Shown here: positions 35,308 through 42,757 of the stretch, piece by piece
Position numbering within the stretch: the first letter of the stretch is position 1
Layout: each line of letters begins with the position of its first letter
Assembly (NCBI RefSeq): GCF_001921215.1
Contig: NZ_MSIF01000010.1
Span: 124,001-188,000 of the forward strand
Direction: 5' to 3'
From: Actinophytocola xinjiangensis
Lineage (GTDB): Bacteria > Actinomycetota > Actinomycetes > Mycobacteriales > Pseudonocardiaceae
DNA: 64,000 bases
Translations under genes and position numbers: made by a program
Notes under the pieces: generated by a model
The model's database searches: none
Told to the model about the DNA's origin: nothing
The model's input: only the letters and a program-made list of their open reading frames with translations

Positions 35308-36295
35308 CCTTCCCGAGACCGCCGTGAAGGCGTTGCTCGGCACCCCGACGACGGTGGTGCTGGCGCCCGGGTACGAGGGCGCGAACATCAACACCACCCT
35401 CGGCTTCAAGCACGTCAACTACCTGGTGGAGAACGCGATCGTGGCGCACTTCGCCGAGTGTGGGCTGCCGGTCGGCGCGCTGTACCAGGACCGGGGCATC
35501 GGCTTCGACCTGACCTACCTGGACACCCGGCTGGGCACCCCGCTCTACGTCGATGACCGCCCGTCGGTCACCGTCACCCCGGCGACCAAGGACGACGCGT
35601 CCGAGCTGACCTTCAAGGTCACCCTCACCGTCGAGCGCGACGGCGCGCCGGTCAAGGGCGTCACCGCGACCGCCCGCGCCCAGTTCCGGGTCGACGAGCG
35701 GGTCGCCGAGCACGAGCCGGTGCCCGCCGGCCTCGACCGGTTCGTGGTGCCCCGCATCGGCGGGTCGGCCCCGGGCGACGCGGTCACCCCGGCGGCCACC
35801 ACGAGCCTGTCGAACGGACGGGGCACCCAGCACGACGACCCGGTGCTGGCCCAGCTGATCGGCGACACCAACGCCCACGGCTGGAAGTGGCGGGTGCCCT
35901 ACTTCTACGTGCACTACTTCGAGCGGCTGCAGATGTCGGGCTACCTGCGGGTGATGGAGGAGGTCGTCGACCTGTTCCTCGCCGAGCGCGGCATCTCGAT
36001 CCGGACCCTGCTGGCCGACCGGAACTGGATCCCGGCGGTCACCCGCTCCAAGATCCAGGTCCTCGACGAGACGCTGCTGGAGGAGGACCTCTACACCGTC
36101 TACACCGTCGAGGACGTGTTCAAGAACCTGCTCTACAACTCCCGGATGGACTGCTACGTGGTCCGCGACGGCCGGATCGTGCACACCGCGACCGGCATCA
36201 TCCAGCACGGCTACGGCGACCTGCCCAACGGCCGCAACGGCACCCTGATGACGATGGACGAGCGGGTGGTCAACGCCCTGGAGAACCGGCCGTGA
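35300..36295 (+). CDS. Double-hotdog thioesterase/dehydratase-like protein
   Basis: The 331-residue protein looks like two hotdog folds in tandem. The N-terminal one contains GFKHVNYLVENAIVAHFAEC (helix of the fold) and IGFDLTYLDTRLGTPLYVDD. The C-terminal one contains YFYVHYFERLQMSGYLRVME, TRSKIQVLDETLLEEDLYTV and MDCYVVRDGRIVHTATG. This resembles 4-hydroxybenzoyl-CoA thioesterase-type folds. It may hydrolyse or dehydrate an ACP-bound intermediate, or hand the acyl chain to the NRPS. No FabZ-type HxxxP motif is seen. The start overlaps the preceding gene by 8 nt. Confidence 0.65.
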   Translation: MPDLPETAVKALLGTPTTVVLAPGYEGANINTTLGFKHVNYLVENAIVAHFAECGLPVGALYQDRGIGFDLTYLDTRLGTPLYVDDRPSVTVTPATKDDASELTFKVTLTVERDGAPVKGVTATARAQFRVDERVAEHEPVPAGLDRFVVPRIGGSAPGDAVTPAATTSLSNGRGTQHDDPVLAQLIGDTNAHGWKWRVPYFYVHYFERLQMSGYLRVMEEVVDLFLAERGISIRTLLADRNWIPAVTRSKIQVLDETLLEEDLYTVYTVEDVFKNLLYNSRMDCYVVRDGRIVHTATGIIQHGYGDLPNGRNGTLMTMDERVVNALENRP

Positions 36296-37356
36296 ACCCG
36301 GTGATCACCGCCTGGTCGGCGGTGTCGGCCTTCGGTGTCGACTCCGAGGCGCTGCTGCCCGGTGCCTGGGCCGCGACCGGCCCAGAGGCGAGCCCGGTCG
36401 ACCACGAGCGCTGGCCGGTCAGCGACGACACCGCGTGCCTGGTGCCCGGGTTCGACGTGCGCGAGGTGTTGGGCCGCAAGGGAACCCGGTCGATCGACCG
36501 GGTCACCGGGCTCGCGCTGACCGCCGTCGGCCGGCTGGTCGACGCCGGGGTGGAGACCGGCGACGACACGGCGCTGGTGCTCGGCACGACCAGCGGCGGC
36601 CTGCAGAGCCAGTGGACGACCACCACCGACATGCTGGTGCAGGACAAGCCGTTCTACATCGACCCGTCGGCCATCCCGTACGTCATCATGAACGGCACCG
36701 CCGGCCAGTGCGCCATCTGGCACACGCTGCGCGGCCCGAACACCACCATCGCCGCGGCCAGGACCTCCGGGCTCACGGCGCTGCGCTACGCCAGGACGCT
36801 GCTGTCGACCGGGCGGGCGCGGCGCGTGCTGTGCGGCGGCGCCGAGGAGTACTCGGCGTCCCGCTCGTGGCTGGACCGGCGCACCCGGGGCGGCGACGAC
36901 GCCACCGTCCTCGGTGAGGGCGCGGCGATGCTGCTGGTCGAACCGGCGAACGCGGTCGGCCCCGGCCGCACGCCGCTGGCCGAGGTCGCCGCCGTCGAAC
37001 TCGGCGTGGCCCCGCTGGACGACGCGGACCTGGCCGGCGCGCTCACCGCGTGCGTGCGGCGCGCCCTGGACCGGGCCGGGGTGCCGGCCGGGGACGTGTG
37101 GGCCGCCTCGCCAGGACCGTCCGCCGTGGAACGCGCGGTGCACACGGAGCTGTTCGGCGCGCAGGCGCTCGCGGCCGTGCCGGCGGTGGACCTGCTCGGC
37201 GACCTCGCCGCCGCGACCGGGGCCTTCCAACTGGCCCTGGTGCTCGGCTCCGCCGCCCGCGAGCCGGTCGCCGGCCGGGTCGCGGTGATCACCACGACCG
37301 ACCGCGAGGGTTCGATCGGCGCCGCCGTACTGCGGCTCAATCCCGACCTTTCCTAG
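36292..37356 (+). CDS. Ketosynthase-fold protein with Cys to Arg, inactive KS
   Basis: The 354-residue thiolase-fold protein keeps the frame of a ketosynthase (GRKGTRSIDRVTGLAL, GTAGQCAIWHTLRGPN, LGEGAAMLLVE). The nucleophile position is Arg157 in IAAARTSGLTAL, and both catalytic histidine motifs are gone (ASPGPS and LLGDLAAATGA replace HGTGT and GHxxGA). It is clearly paralogous to the protein at 41726-42757. A chain-length-factor or scaffold role within a KS heterodimer is inferred. GTG 36292 overlaps the preceding stop. Confidence 0.8.
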   Translation: MNPVITAWSAVSAFGVDSEALLPGAWAATGPEASPVDHERWPVSDDTACLVPGFDVREVLGRKGTRSIDRVTGLALTAVGRLVDAGVETGDDTALVLGTTSGGLQSQWTTTTDMLVQDKPFYIDPSAIPYVIMNGTAGQCAIWHTLRGPNTTIAAARTSGLTALRYARTLLSTGRARRVLCGGAEEYSASRSWLDRRTRGGDDATVLGEGAAMLLVEPANAVGPGRTPLAEVAAVELGVAPLDDADLAGALTACVRRALDRAGVPAGDVWAASPGPSAVERAVHTELFGAQALAAVPAVDLLGDLAAATGAFQLALVLGSAAREPVAGRVAVITTTDREGSIGAAVLRLNPDLS

Positions 37357-37367
37357 GAGGAGCACAC

Positions 37368-37625
37368 ATGTCGAACGCCGTCCAGACCGTCGACCGGGAA
37401 CAGCTGCGCGACACCATCGCCGAGGTCGTCGACGTGGACCGGGCGGCGGTGGCCGACCACACCGACCTGGTCACCGACCTCGGCGTCGACTCGCTGATGG
37501 CGCTGGAGGTGGTCGTGGTGCTGGAGAAGAAGTACCAGGTGAAGTTCACCGAGGACGAGATGCGCGCGGTCACCACCCTGCACGGCGCCCACGAACTGCT
37601 GGTCGCCAAGACGGCCGGCCGATGA
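37368..37625 (+). CDS. Acyl carrier protein of the type II PKS
   Basis: The 85-residue carrier has the phosphopantetheine attachment Ser42 in LGVDSLMALEV and the usual helix I/IV pattern. A strong AGGAGG lies 7 nt before ATG 37368, one of the best ribosome sites in the operon, fitting the need for excess ACP. It is embedded between the KS-fold gene and the dehydratases, so it is the main carrier for chain elongation. Confidence 0.93.
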   Translation: MSNAVQTVDREQLRDTIAEVVDVDRAAVADHTDLVTDLGVDSLMALEVVVVLEKKYQVKFTEDEMRAVTTLHGAHELLVAKTAGR

Positions 37626-38020
37626 TCGGCCGGACCACGCCGGTGCTCGAACCGCCGGTGGTCGACCGCGCGCCCGAGGCGCTGGCCGACCGCTGGGTCG
37701 CGGCGACCTCCACGCGGATCACCGGCGAGGAGATCGTGTTCGCCGGCCACTACCCGGACTTCCCGATCTTCCCCGGCGTGTGCGTGGTCGACTGCGCCAT
37801 CGGCGGCGCGCTCGCCGCCCCGCCGCCGGACGCCGCGCCGCTGACGCTGGCGGCCGTCGACTCGGCTCGGTTCGTCGGCGCGGTCTACCCCGGCGACACG
37901 CTCGACGTGACCCTGGAATGGCGTCGCCGCGAGGACTCCTGGCGCTGCCAGGCCGTCGCCTCCACCGAGCGCGGCAAGGCCGCCTCGGTGCGGCTCCGCT
38001 TCCGGGAGGCGTCGTGCTGA
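37622..38020 (+). CDS. FabZ-like hotdog 3-hydroxyacyl-ACP dehydratase (subunit 1)
   Basis: The 132-residue single-hotdog protein carries the FabZ-type motif GHYPDFPIFPGV with His43, which pairs with an acidic residue to dehydrate 3-hydroxyacyl-ACP. A following acidic residue of the FabZ type (E in PGVLxxE) is not evident here (PGVCVVDCAIGG has Asp). It overlaps the ACP gene and the second dehydratase. The two probably form a heterodimer whose active site mixes His from one and acid from the other. Confidence 0.82.
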   Translation: MIGRTTPVLEPPVVDRAPEALADRWVAATSTRITGEEIVFAGHYPDFPIFPGVCVVDCAIGGALAAPPPDAAPLTLAAVDSARFVGAVYPGDTLDVTLEWRRREDSWRCQAVASTERGKAASVRLRFREASC

Positions 38021-38502
38021 TCAGTCCCGCCGGGGTGCGCGCCGCGCTGCCGCACCGCTACCCGATGCTGCTGGTCGACCGGGTCACCGAGATCGTCCCT
38101 GGCGAACGGCTGACCGCGTACAAGGCCGTGACGCTCAACGAGCCCTGGTACCAGCGCCTTGGCCCGGTCGTCGACGACGCCGAGCTGGCCTACCCGCCGG
38201 TCCTGCTGATCGAGTCGTGGGGGCAGGCCGCCGGGCTGCTCGCCCAGTACGACCACCCCGAGCCCGAGGCGTTGCGTACCAACGTGATGGTCGTCGGCGG
38301 GATCAGCGGTGCGGTGTTCCACCGGCCGGTGCTGCCCGGTGAGCTGCTGGAGCACGACGTGCGGCTGGTCCGCGCGCTCACCGACACGATGATCTTCGAG
38401 GGCGAGTGCCGCAGCGGCGGCGAGGTGGTCTTCGAGGTCGAACGGGTGACCATGGCCTACCGCCCGGCGGGAATGCTGCGCGAGCAGCCCGTCGCCCACT
38501 GA
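38014..38502 (+). CDS. FabA/FabZ-like 3-hydroxyacyl-ACP dehydratase (subunit 2)
   Basis: The 162-residue hotdog protein opens with ALPHRYPMLLVDRV (His14), the FabZ N-terminal signature, and has LLIESWGQAAGLL, which supplies the Glu and helix of the active-site tunnel. The HxxxxPxxPG motif is absent, so it complements rather than duplicates the neighbouring dehydratase. GTG 38014 follows GGGAGGC. Dehydration after each ketoreduction gives the conjugated trans polyene. Confidence 0.85.
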   Translation: MLISPAGVRAALPHRYPMLLVDRVTEIVPGERLTAYKAVTLNEPWYQRLGPVVDDAELAYPPVLLIESWGQAAGLLAQYDHPEPEALRTNVMVVGGISGAVFHRPVLPGELLEHDVRLVRALTDTMIFEGECRSGGEVVFEVERVTMAYRPAGMLREQPVAH

Positions 38503-38526
38503 ACACACTGGACACCGAGGGAGAGG

Positions 38527-39279
38527 ATGGCGTTGACAACGAACGAATCGCGGGTGGCGCTGGTCAGCGGTGGCTCGCGCGGCATCGGCCGGGCGGTGGT
38601 CCACCGGCTCGCCGAGGACGGCTTCGACGTCAGCTTCTGCTACCGCTCCGACGAGCAGGCCGCGCTCACCCTGGAGAAGGAGTTGGGCGAGCGGGGCCGG
38701 CGCGCGCTGGCCGTGCGCGCCGACGTCGCCGACGCCGCCTCGGTCCGCGCGTGGGTCGCCCGCACCGAGGACGAGCTCGGCCCGGTGGACACCGCCGTCA
38801 CCTCGGCCGGCATCACCAGGGACAAGCCGCTGCTGCTGATGAAGGACGACGAGTGGAACGACGTGCTCGACGTCAACCTCGACGGCGTCTACCACGTCGC
38901 CCGCTCGGTGATCTTCGAGATGATGAAGCGCAAGGCCGGCCGGATCGTGCTGATCTCCTCGGTGTCCGGCGTGTACGGCAACGCCACCCAGACGAACTAC
39001 TCGGCGTCCAAGGCCGGGATCAACGGCTTCGCCATGGCCCTGTCCAAGGAGGTCGGCCGGTACGGGATCCGGGTCAACGCGGTCGCCCCGGGCTTCATCG
39101 AGACCGACATGACCGCCGACCTGACCGACAAGCTGCGTGACCGGGCGCTGGCCCAGATCCCGCTCGGCCGCCTCGGCCGCCCCGAGGAGGTCGCCGACCT
39201 GGTCGCCTTCCTCGCCTCGCCCCGCGCTGACTACATCACCGGCTCGGTCCTCCAGATCGACGGCGGACTGACGATCTGA
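38527..39279 (+). CDS. 3-ketoacyl-ACP reductase (FabG-like KR)
   Basis: The 250-residue short-chain dehydrogenase has the NADPH site [10 protein letters not shown], the NAG-type strand [11 protein letters not shown], catalytic Ser in ISSVSGVYG and Tyr158/Lys in YSASKAG. It ends with the FabG-type [12 protein letters not shown]. It reduces each 3-ketoacyl-ACP to the 3-hydroxy form; together with the two dehydratases and no enoyl reductase it leaves a double bond at every extension. ATG 38527 follows GAGAGG. Confidence 0.95.
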   Translation: MALTTNESRVALVSGGSRGIGRAVVHRLAEDGFDVSFCYRSDEQAALTLEKELGERGRRALAVRADVADAASVRAWVARTEDELGPVDTAVTSAGITRDKPLLLMKDDEWNDVLDVNLDGVYHVARSVIFEMMKRKAGRIVLISSVSGVYGNATQTNYSASKAGINGFAMALSKEVGRYGIRVNAVAPGFIETDMTADLTDKLRDRALAQIPLGRLGRPEEVADLVAFLASPRADYITGSVLQIDGGLTI

Positions 39280-39298
39280 CCACCCAGAGGGAAAACCC

Positions 39299-40018
39299 AT
39301 GGCAGTCAAGAAGAACAAGACCCCGCGCTGGTACTTCTCCCTGCGCAGCCCCTACTCCTGGTTCGCCTACCGCGAGCTGAGCGAGTCCTACCCGGACGTG
39401 CTGGACGCCGTCGAGTGGATCCCGTACTGGGAGCCCGACGAGCGCTCCGAGCGGATGCTCGCCGAGGACGGCGTCGTGCTGCCCGGCACGGAGATGACCA
39501 GGGCCAAGAACTTCTACATCCTGCAGGACACCCGCCGGGTCGCCCGCGCCCGAGGCTGGACCATGACCTGGCCGATCGACAAGGCCCCGGTGTGGGAGGT
39601 CGCGCACCTGGCCTACCTGGTCGCGCAGGAGTCCGGGCGGGGCCGCGAGTTCGTGGCGCTGGCCTACCGGGCGCGCTGGGAGCAGGCCCGCGACATCTCC
39701 GACCCGGCCGTGATCGCCGAGATCGCCACCGAGATGGGCATCGACGCCGACCGCGCGGCCGGCGCCACCCACGACGAGGACCTGCGCCGGCGCGGCGTGG
39801 CGTGCCTGGCCAGGGGCCACCACGACGGCGCGTTCGGTGTGCCGTTCTTCGTGCACGGCTACGACAAGTTCTGGGGCACCGAGCGGCTGCGCGGGTTCGT
39901 CGCGGCCGTGCGCGGCGTCGAGCCGGCCGACGTCGAGGGCATCCCGTGGCAGGACACCGACTTCCCCGAGCTGGTCAGGGTGGGCGCCGACCACGGCCAC
40001 CCCGGCGGGTGCGGCTGA
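39299..40018 (+). CDS. DsbA/HCCA-isomerase-like protein, putative polyene double-bond isomerase
   Basis: The 239-residue thioredoxin-fold protein begins RWYFSLRSPYSWFAYREL. SPYS (Ser17) takes the place of the CxxC motif and is the signature of 2-hydroxychromene-2-carboxylate isomerases (kappa-GST relatives). The cis-Pro loop is GVPFFV. It is therefore not a disulfide oxidoreductase. In cinnamoyl-lipid clusters a protein of this family is reported to turn a trans double bond of the ACP-bound polyene to cis so that the chain can undergo 6-pi electrocyclisation. Its position immediately before the flavoprotein fits that role. Confidence 0.85.
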   Translation: MAVKKNKTPRWYFSLRSPYSWFAYRELSESYPDVLDAVEWIPYWEPDERSERMLAEDGVVLPGTEMTRAKNFYILQDTRRVARARGWTMTWPIDKAPVWEVAHLAYLVAQESGRGREFVALAYRARWEQARDISDPAVIAEIATEMGIDADRAAGATHDEDLRRRGVACLARGHHDGAFGVPFFVHGYDKFWGTERLRGFVAAVRGVEPADVEGIPWQDTDFPELVRVGADHGHPGGCG

Positions 40019-40052
40019 GCACGCCACACACACGCGACGAGGGGTGACACAG

Positions 40053-41729
40053 GTGGACGAGCGGTTCGACGCGATCGTCGTCGGCAGCGGGTTGGGCGGG
40101 CTGGTGTGCGCGGCCTACCTCGCGGCCGGCGGGCAGCGGGTGCTGGTGCTGGAACACCACGACATCGCCGGGGGCAACAGTCACGTGTTCCGCCGCCGGC
40201 GGCGCTACGAGTTCGACGTCGGGGTGCACTACCTCGGCGACTGCGGGCCCGGCGGCGTGATCCCGGCGATCCTGGGCGGTCTCGGCCTGGCCGACCGGGT
40301 GCGGTTCCGGGAGATGGACCGCGACGGGTTCGACCGGACCGTGCTGCCCGACGCGGTGGTGGACGTGCCGGTCGGCTGGGACCAGTACCTCAAGCGGCTG
40401 GAGGAGGCGCTGCCCGGCGAGTCCGCCGGCCTGCGCACGTTCGCCGCGGTGTGCGAGGCGATCGCCGAGGAGATGCGCTCGCTGCTGCTCACCAGCGACG
40501 AGCTCACCGCCATCGAGCTGATGAAACGCACCCCGGAGACCGCCCGCTGGGGCCGGCGGACCCTCGACGAGCTGTTCACCGAGTGCGGGTTCTCGCCCAA
40601 GGCCCGCACGCTGCTGGCCGCGCAGTCGCTGAACTACGGCATGTCGCCCAGCCAGGTCTCGGTCACCACGCACGCCACGGTCACCGACCACTACCTGCGC
40701 GGCGCCTACTACCCGGTCGGCGGCGGGCAGATGCTCGGCGCGTCGCTGGTCGAGGTGATCGAGGCGCACGGCGGCGAGCTGCGCACCAGCGCCACGGTGA
40801 CCCGGATCCTGGTGTCGGACAAGCAGGTCACCGGTGTCGAGCTGGAGGACGGCACCACGCTGGCGGCGCCGGTCGTGGTGTCCAACGCGGACTTCTCCCG
40901 CACCGTGCTGGACCTGGTCGGCCCGGAGCACTTCCCGCGCAGCATGGTCACCAAGACCCGCGAGGCCGTCCCCGGCTGGCCGATGGTCGTGCTCTACGTC
41001 GCGCTGGACCGCGAGCTGACCGGCCTGCCCAACGCGAACCTGTGGTGGCACCGGGACAACGACATCGACGGCGCCTACGCGCGGCTGGCCGACGGCCTCA
41101 CCGACGAGGTGCCGTTCCTGTTCTTCTCCTTCGCCTCGCTCAAGGACCCGGACACCCGCACGGTCTGCCCGCCCGGCCACAGCAACTTCCAGATCATGAC
41201 CCTGTGCCCGCCCGGCTACGCCAGCTGGGGCGTCGAGCAGGGGCCGACGGCCGGCGAGCGCTACCGCCGCAACCACGACTACCGCACCGAGAAGGACCGG
41301 ATCACCGAGGCGATGCTGGTCGCCGCCGAGCAGGCCATCGGGCCGTTCCGGGACAGCATCACCCACCTGGAGACCGCGACCCCGCTCACCCAGGAGCGCT
41401 ACACCCGCTCCACCGGCGGCACCCCGTTCGGGCTGGCCAGCTGGGGTTCGGCCGGCACCCGCCCGGAGCGGATGCCGGTCCGCGGCCTGCACGTCGTCGG
41501 CCAGGGCACCCGCTTCGGCTGCGGGGTGATGGCCGTGATGACCGGCGGCGTGGCCTGCGCGTCGACCATCCTGGGCCGGCGGCTGCTGCCCGAGGTGCAC
41601 GCCGGCGCGGTGCTCGGCGACCCGACGCTGCTGCCCGAACGCGACGAGAACTGGGACCCGCTGCGGGTCTCCCGGGGCACCGCCCGCCGGGGAGCCAAGG
41701 GCCTGGCCAGGATCGGCGGCGCGCGGTGA
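40053..41729 (+). CDS. Phytoene-desaturase-like FAD oxidoreductase, putative ring-aromatising enzyme
   Basis: The 558-residue flavoprotein has the dinucleotide-binding motif VVGSGLGGLVCAAYL (Gly11-Gly16), EHHDIAGGNS, YYPVGGGQMLG and a C-terminal FAD motif ending TRFGCGVMAVMTGGVACA. This is the CrtI/carotenoid-isomerase-type family. With no carotenoid genes nearby, it most likely oxidises the cyclohexadiene formed from the isomerised polyene to a benzene ring, as proposed for cinnamoyl-containing nonribosomal peptides. GTG 40053 follows GAGGGG at 40039-40044; the next gene overlaps by GTGA. Confidence 0.88.
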   Translation: MDERFDAIVVGSGLGGLVCAAYLAAGGQRVLVLEHHDIAGGNSHVFRRRRRYEFDVGVHYLGDCGPGGVIPAILGGLGLADRVRFREMDRDGFDRTVLPDAVVDVPVGWDQYLKRLEEALPGESAGLRTFAAVCEAIAEEMRSLLLTSDELTAIELMKRTPETARWGRRTLDELFTECGFSPKARTLLAAQSLNYGMSPSQVSVTTHATVTDHYLRGAYYPVGGGQMLGASLVEVIEAHGGELRTSATVTRILVSDKQVTGVELEDGTTLAAPVVVSNADFSRTVLDLVGPEHFPRSMVTKTREAVPGWPMVVLYVALDRELTGLPNANLWWHRDNDIDGAYARLADGLTDEVPFLFFSFASLKDPDTRTVCPPGHSNFQIMTLCPPGYASWGVEQGPTAGERYRRNHDYRTEKDRITEAMLVAAEQAIGPFRDSITHLETATPLTQERYTRSTGGTPFGLASWGSAGTRPERMPVRGLHVVGQGTRFGCGVMAVMTGGVACASTILGRRLLPEVHAGAVLGDPTLLPERDENWDPLRVSRGTARRGAKGLARIGGAR

Positions 41730-42757
41730 ACGCGGGCATCGTCATCTCCGGCTGGTCGGCCGTCTCGGCCTACGGCCAGGGCCGCGACGCGTTCGTCGCC
41801 GGCGTGCGCTCCGGCGCAGGCACCGACCACCGCGTGCCCGGCTTCTCGCCCAAGGAGGCGTTGGGCCGCAAGGGAACCCGCTCGATGGACCGGGTCACGG
41901 GCCTGGCCGTGAGCGCGGTCGGCACGCTGCTCGCCGGAACGGACACCGGGCCCGGCCCCACCGGGCTGGTGCTCACCACGACCACCGGCAGCGCCGAGAG
42001 CATGATGGAGTTCACCCGCTCCGGCCTGGAGGCCGACCTGCCCTACCAGGTCGAGCCGTCGCGGTTCCCGAACACGGTGATGAACTGCGCGGCCGGGCAG
42101 TGCGCCATCTGGCACGACCTCACCGGCCCCAACACGACCGTGGCCGGCGGGCACGCCGTCGGCCTGCACGCGCTGACCATCGCCCGGCGCCTGCTGGCCA
42201 CCGGGCGCGCCGAACGCGTGCTGTGCGGCGGCGTCGAGGAGCACTCCGGTGCCCGCGAGGCGATCGAGACGCACGCCGCCGGGGTCGCCGCGCCGCTGGG
42301 CGAGGGCTGCGCGGTGCACGTCGTGGAGCGGGCCGGCGCCGTCGGCCCCGGCCGGCGGGTGCTGGCCGAGGTGCTCACCGTCGAGACCGGGGTCGCCGCC
42401 GACGGCGACCTCGCGGCGGCGCTGCGGCTGCGGGTGGACCGCGCCCTGCGCCGGGTGGATCCCGGGCAGGTGTGGGCGGTCGCCCCGTGCGGCGCGCGCG
42501 GCCCGGCCGGCCGGCACGAGGCCGAGGTGCTGGACGCGCTGCTGCCCGCCGCCACCCGGATCCCGGTCGCCGAGCGGCTCGGTGACCTGTCCGCGGCGAG
42601 CGTGCCGTTCCAGCTCGCCGCCGTGCTCGCCACGGCCGAGCACGACCCGACGGCGGCGGGACGCCTGGCCGTGGTGACCGCCGTCGAACACACCGGCGCG
42701 GTGGCCTGCGGCCTGCTGCGGATCGCCGCCGCCCCCAGCGTGGAGGTTCACCCATGA
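41726..42757 (+). CDS. Ketosynthase-fold protein with Cys to His, inactive KS
   Basis: The 343-residue thiolase-fold protein is a paralogue of that at 36292-37356 (shared FxxKEALGRKGTRSMDRVTG, NxAAGQCAIWHDLTGPN and RVLCGGVEEHSGA). The nucleophile position is His143 in VAGGHAVGLHAL, and the catalytic histidine motifs are lost (APCGARG and RLGDLSAASVP). It cannot condense by the normal mechanism. It may pair with one active KS as a chain-length factor, while the Arg version pairs with the other. It is coupled to the A-T-oxygenase gene by ATGA. Confidence 0.8.
   Translation: MNAGIVISGWSAVSAYGQGRDAFVAGVRSGAGTDHRVPGFSPKEALGRKGTRSMDRVTGLAVSAVGTLLAGTDTGPGPTGLVLTTTTGSAESMMEFTRSGLEADLPYQVEPSRFPNTVMNCAAGQCAIWHDLTGPNTTVAGGHAVGLHALTIARRLLATGRAERVLCGGVEEHSGAREAIETHAAGVAAPLGEGCAVHVVERAGAVGPGRRVLAEVLTVETGVAADGDLAAALRLRVDRALRRVDPGQVWAVAPCGARGPAGRHEAEVLDALLPAATRIPVAERLGDLSAASVPFQLAAVLATAEHDPTAAGRLAVVTAVEHTGAVACGLLRIAAAPSVEVHP

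Noticed and set aside
39299-40018. DsbA-family protein as a disulfide oxidoreductase
   Set aside because: The CxxC motif is absent; SPYS at the same place marks the isomerase branch, and there is no signal peptide.
40053-41729. Phytoene-desaturase-like gene as evidence for a carotenoid cluster
   Set aside because: No phytoene synthase, GGPP synthase or cyclase genes are present; the operon context is PKS.
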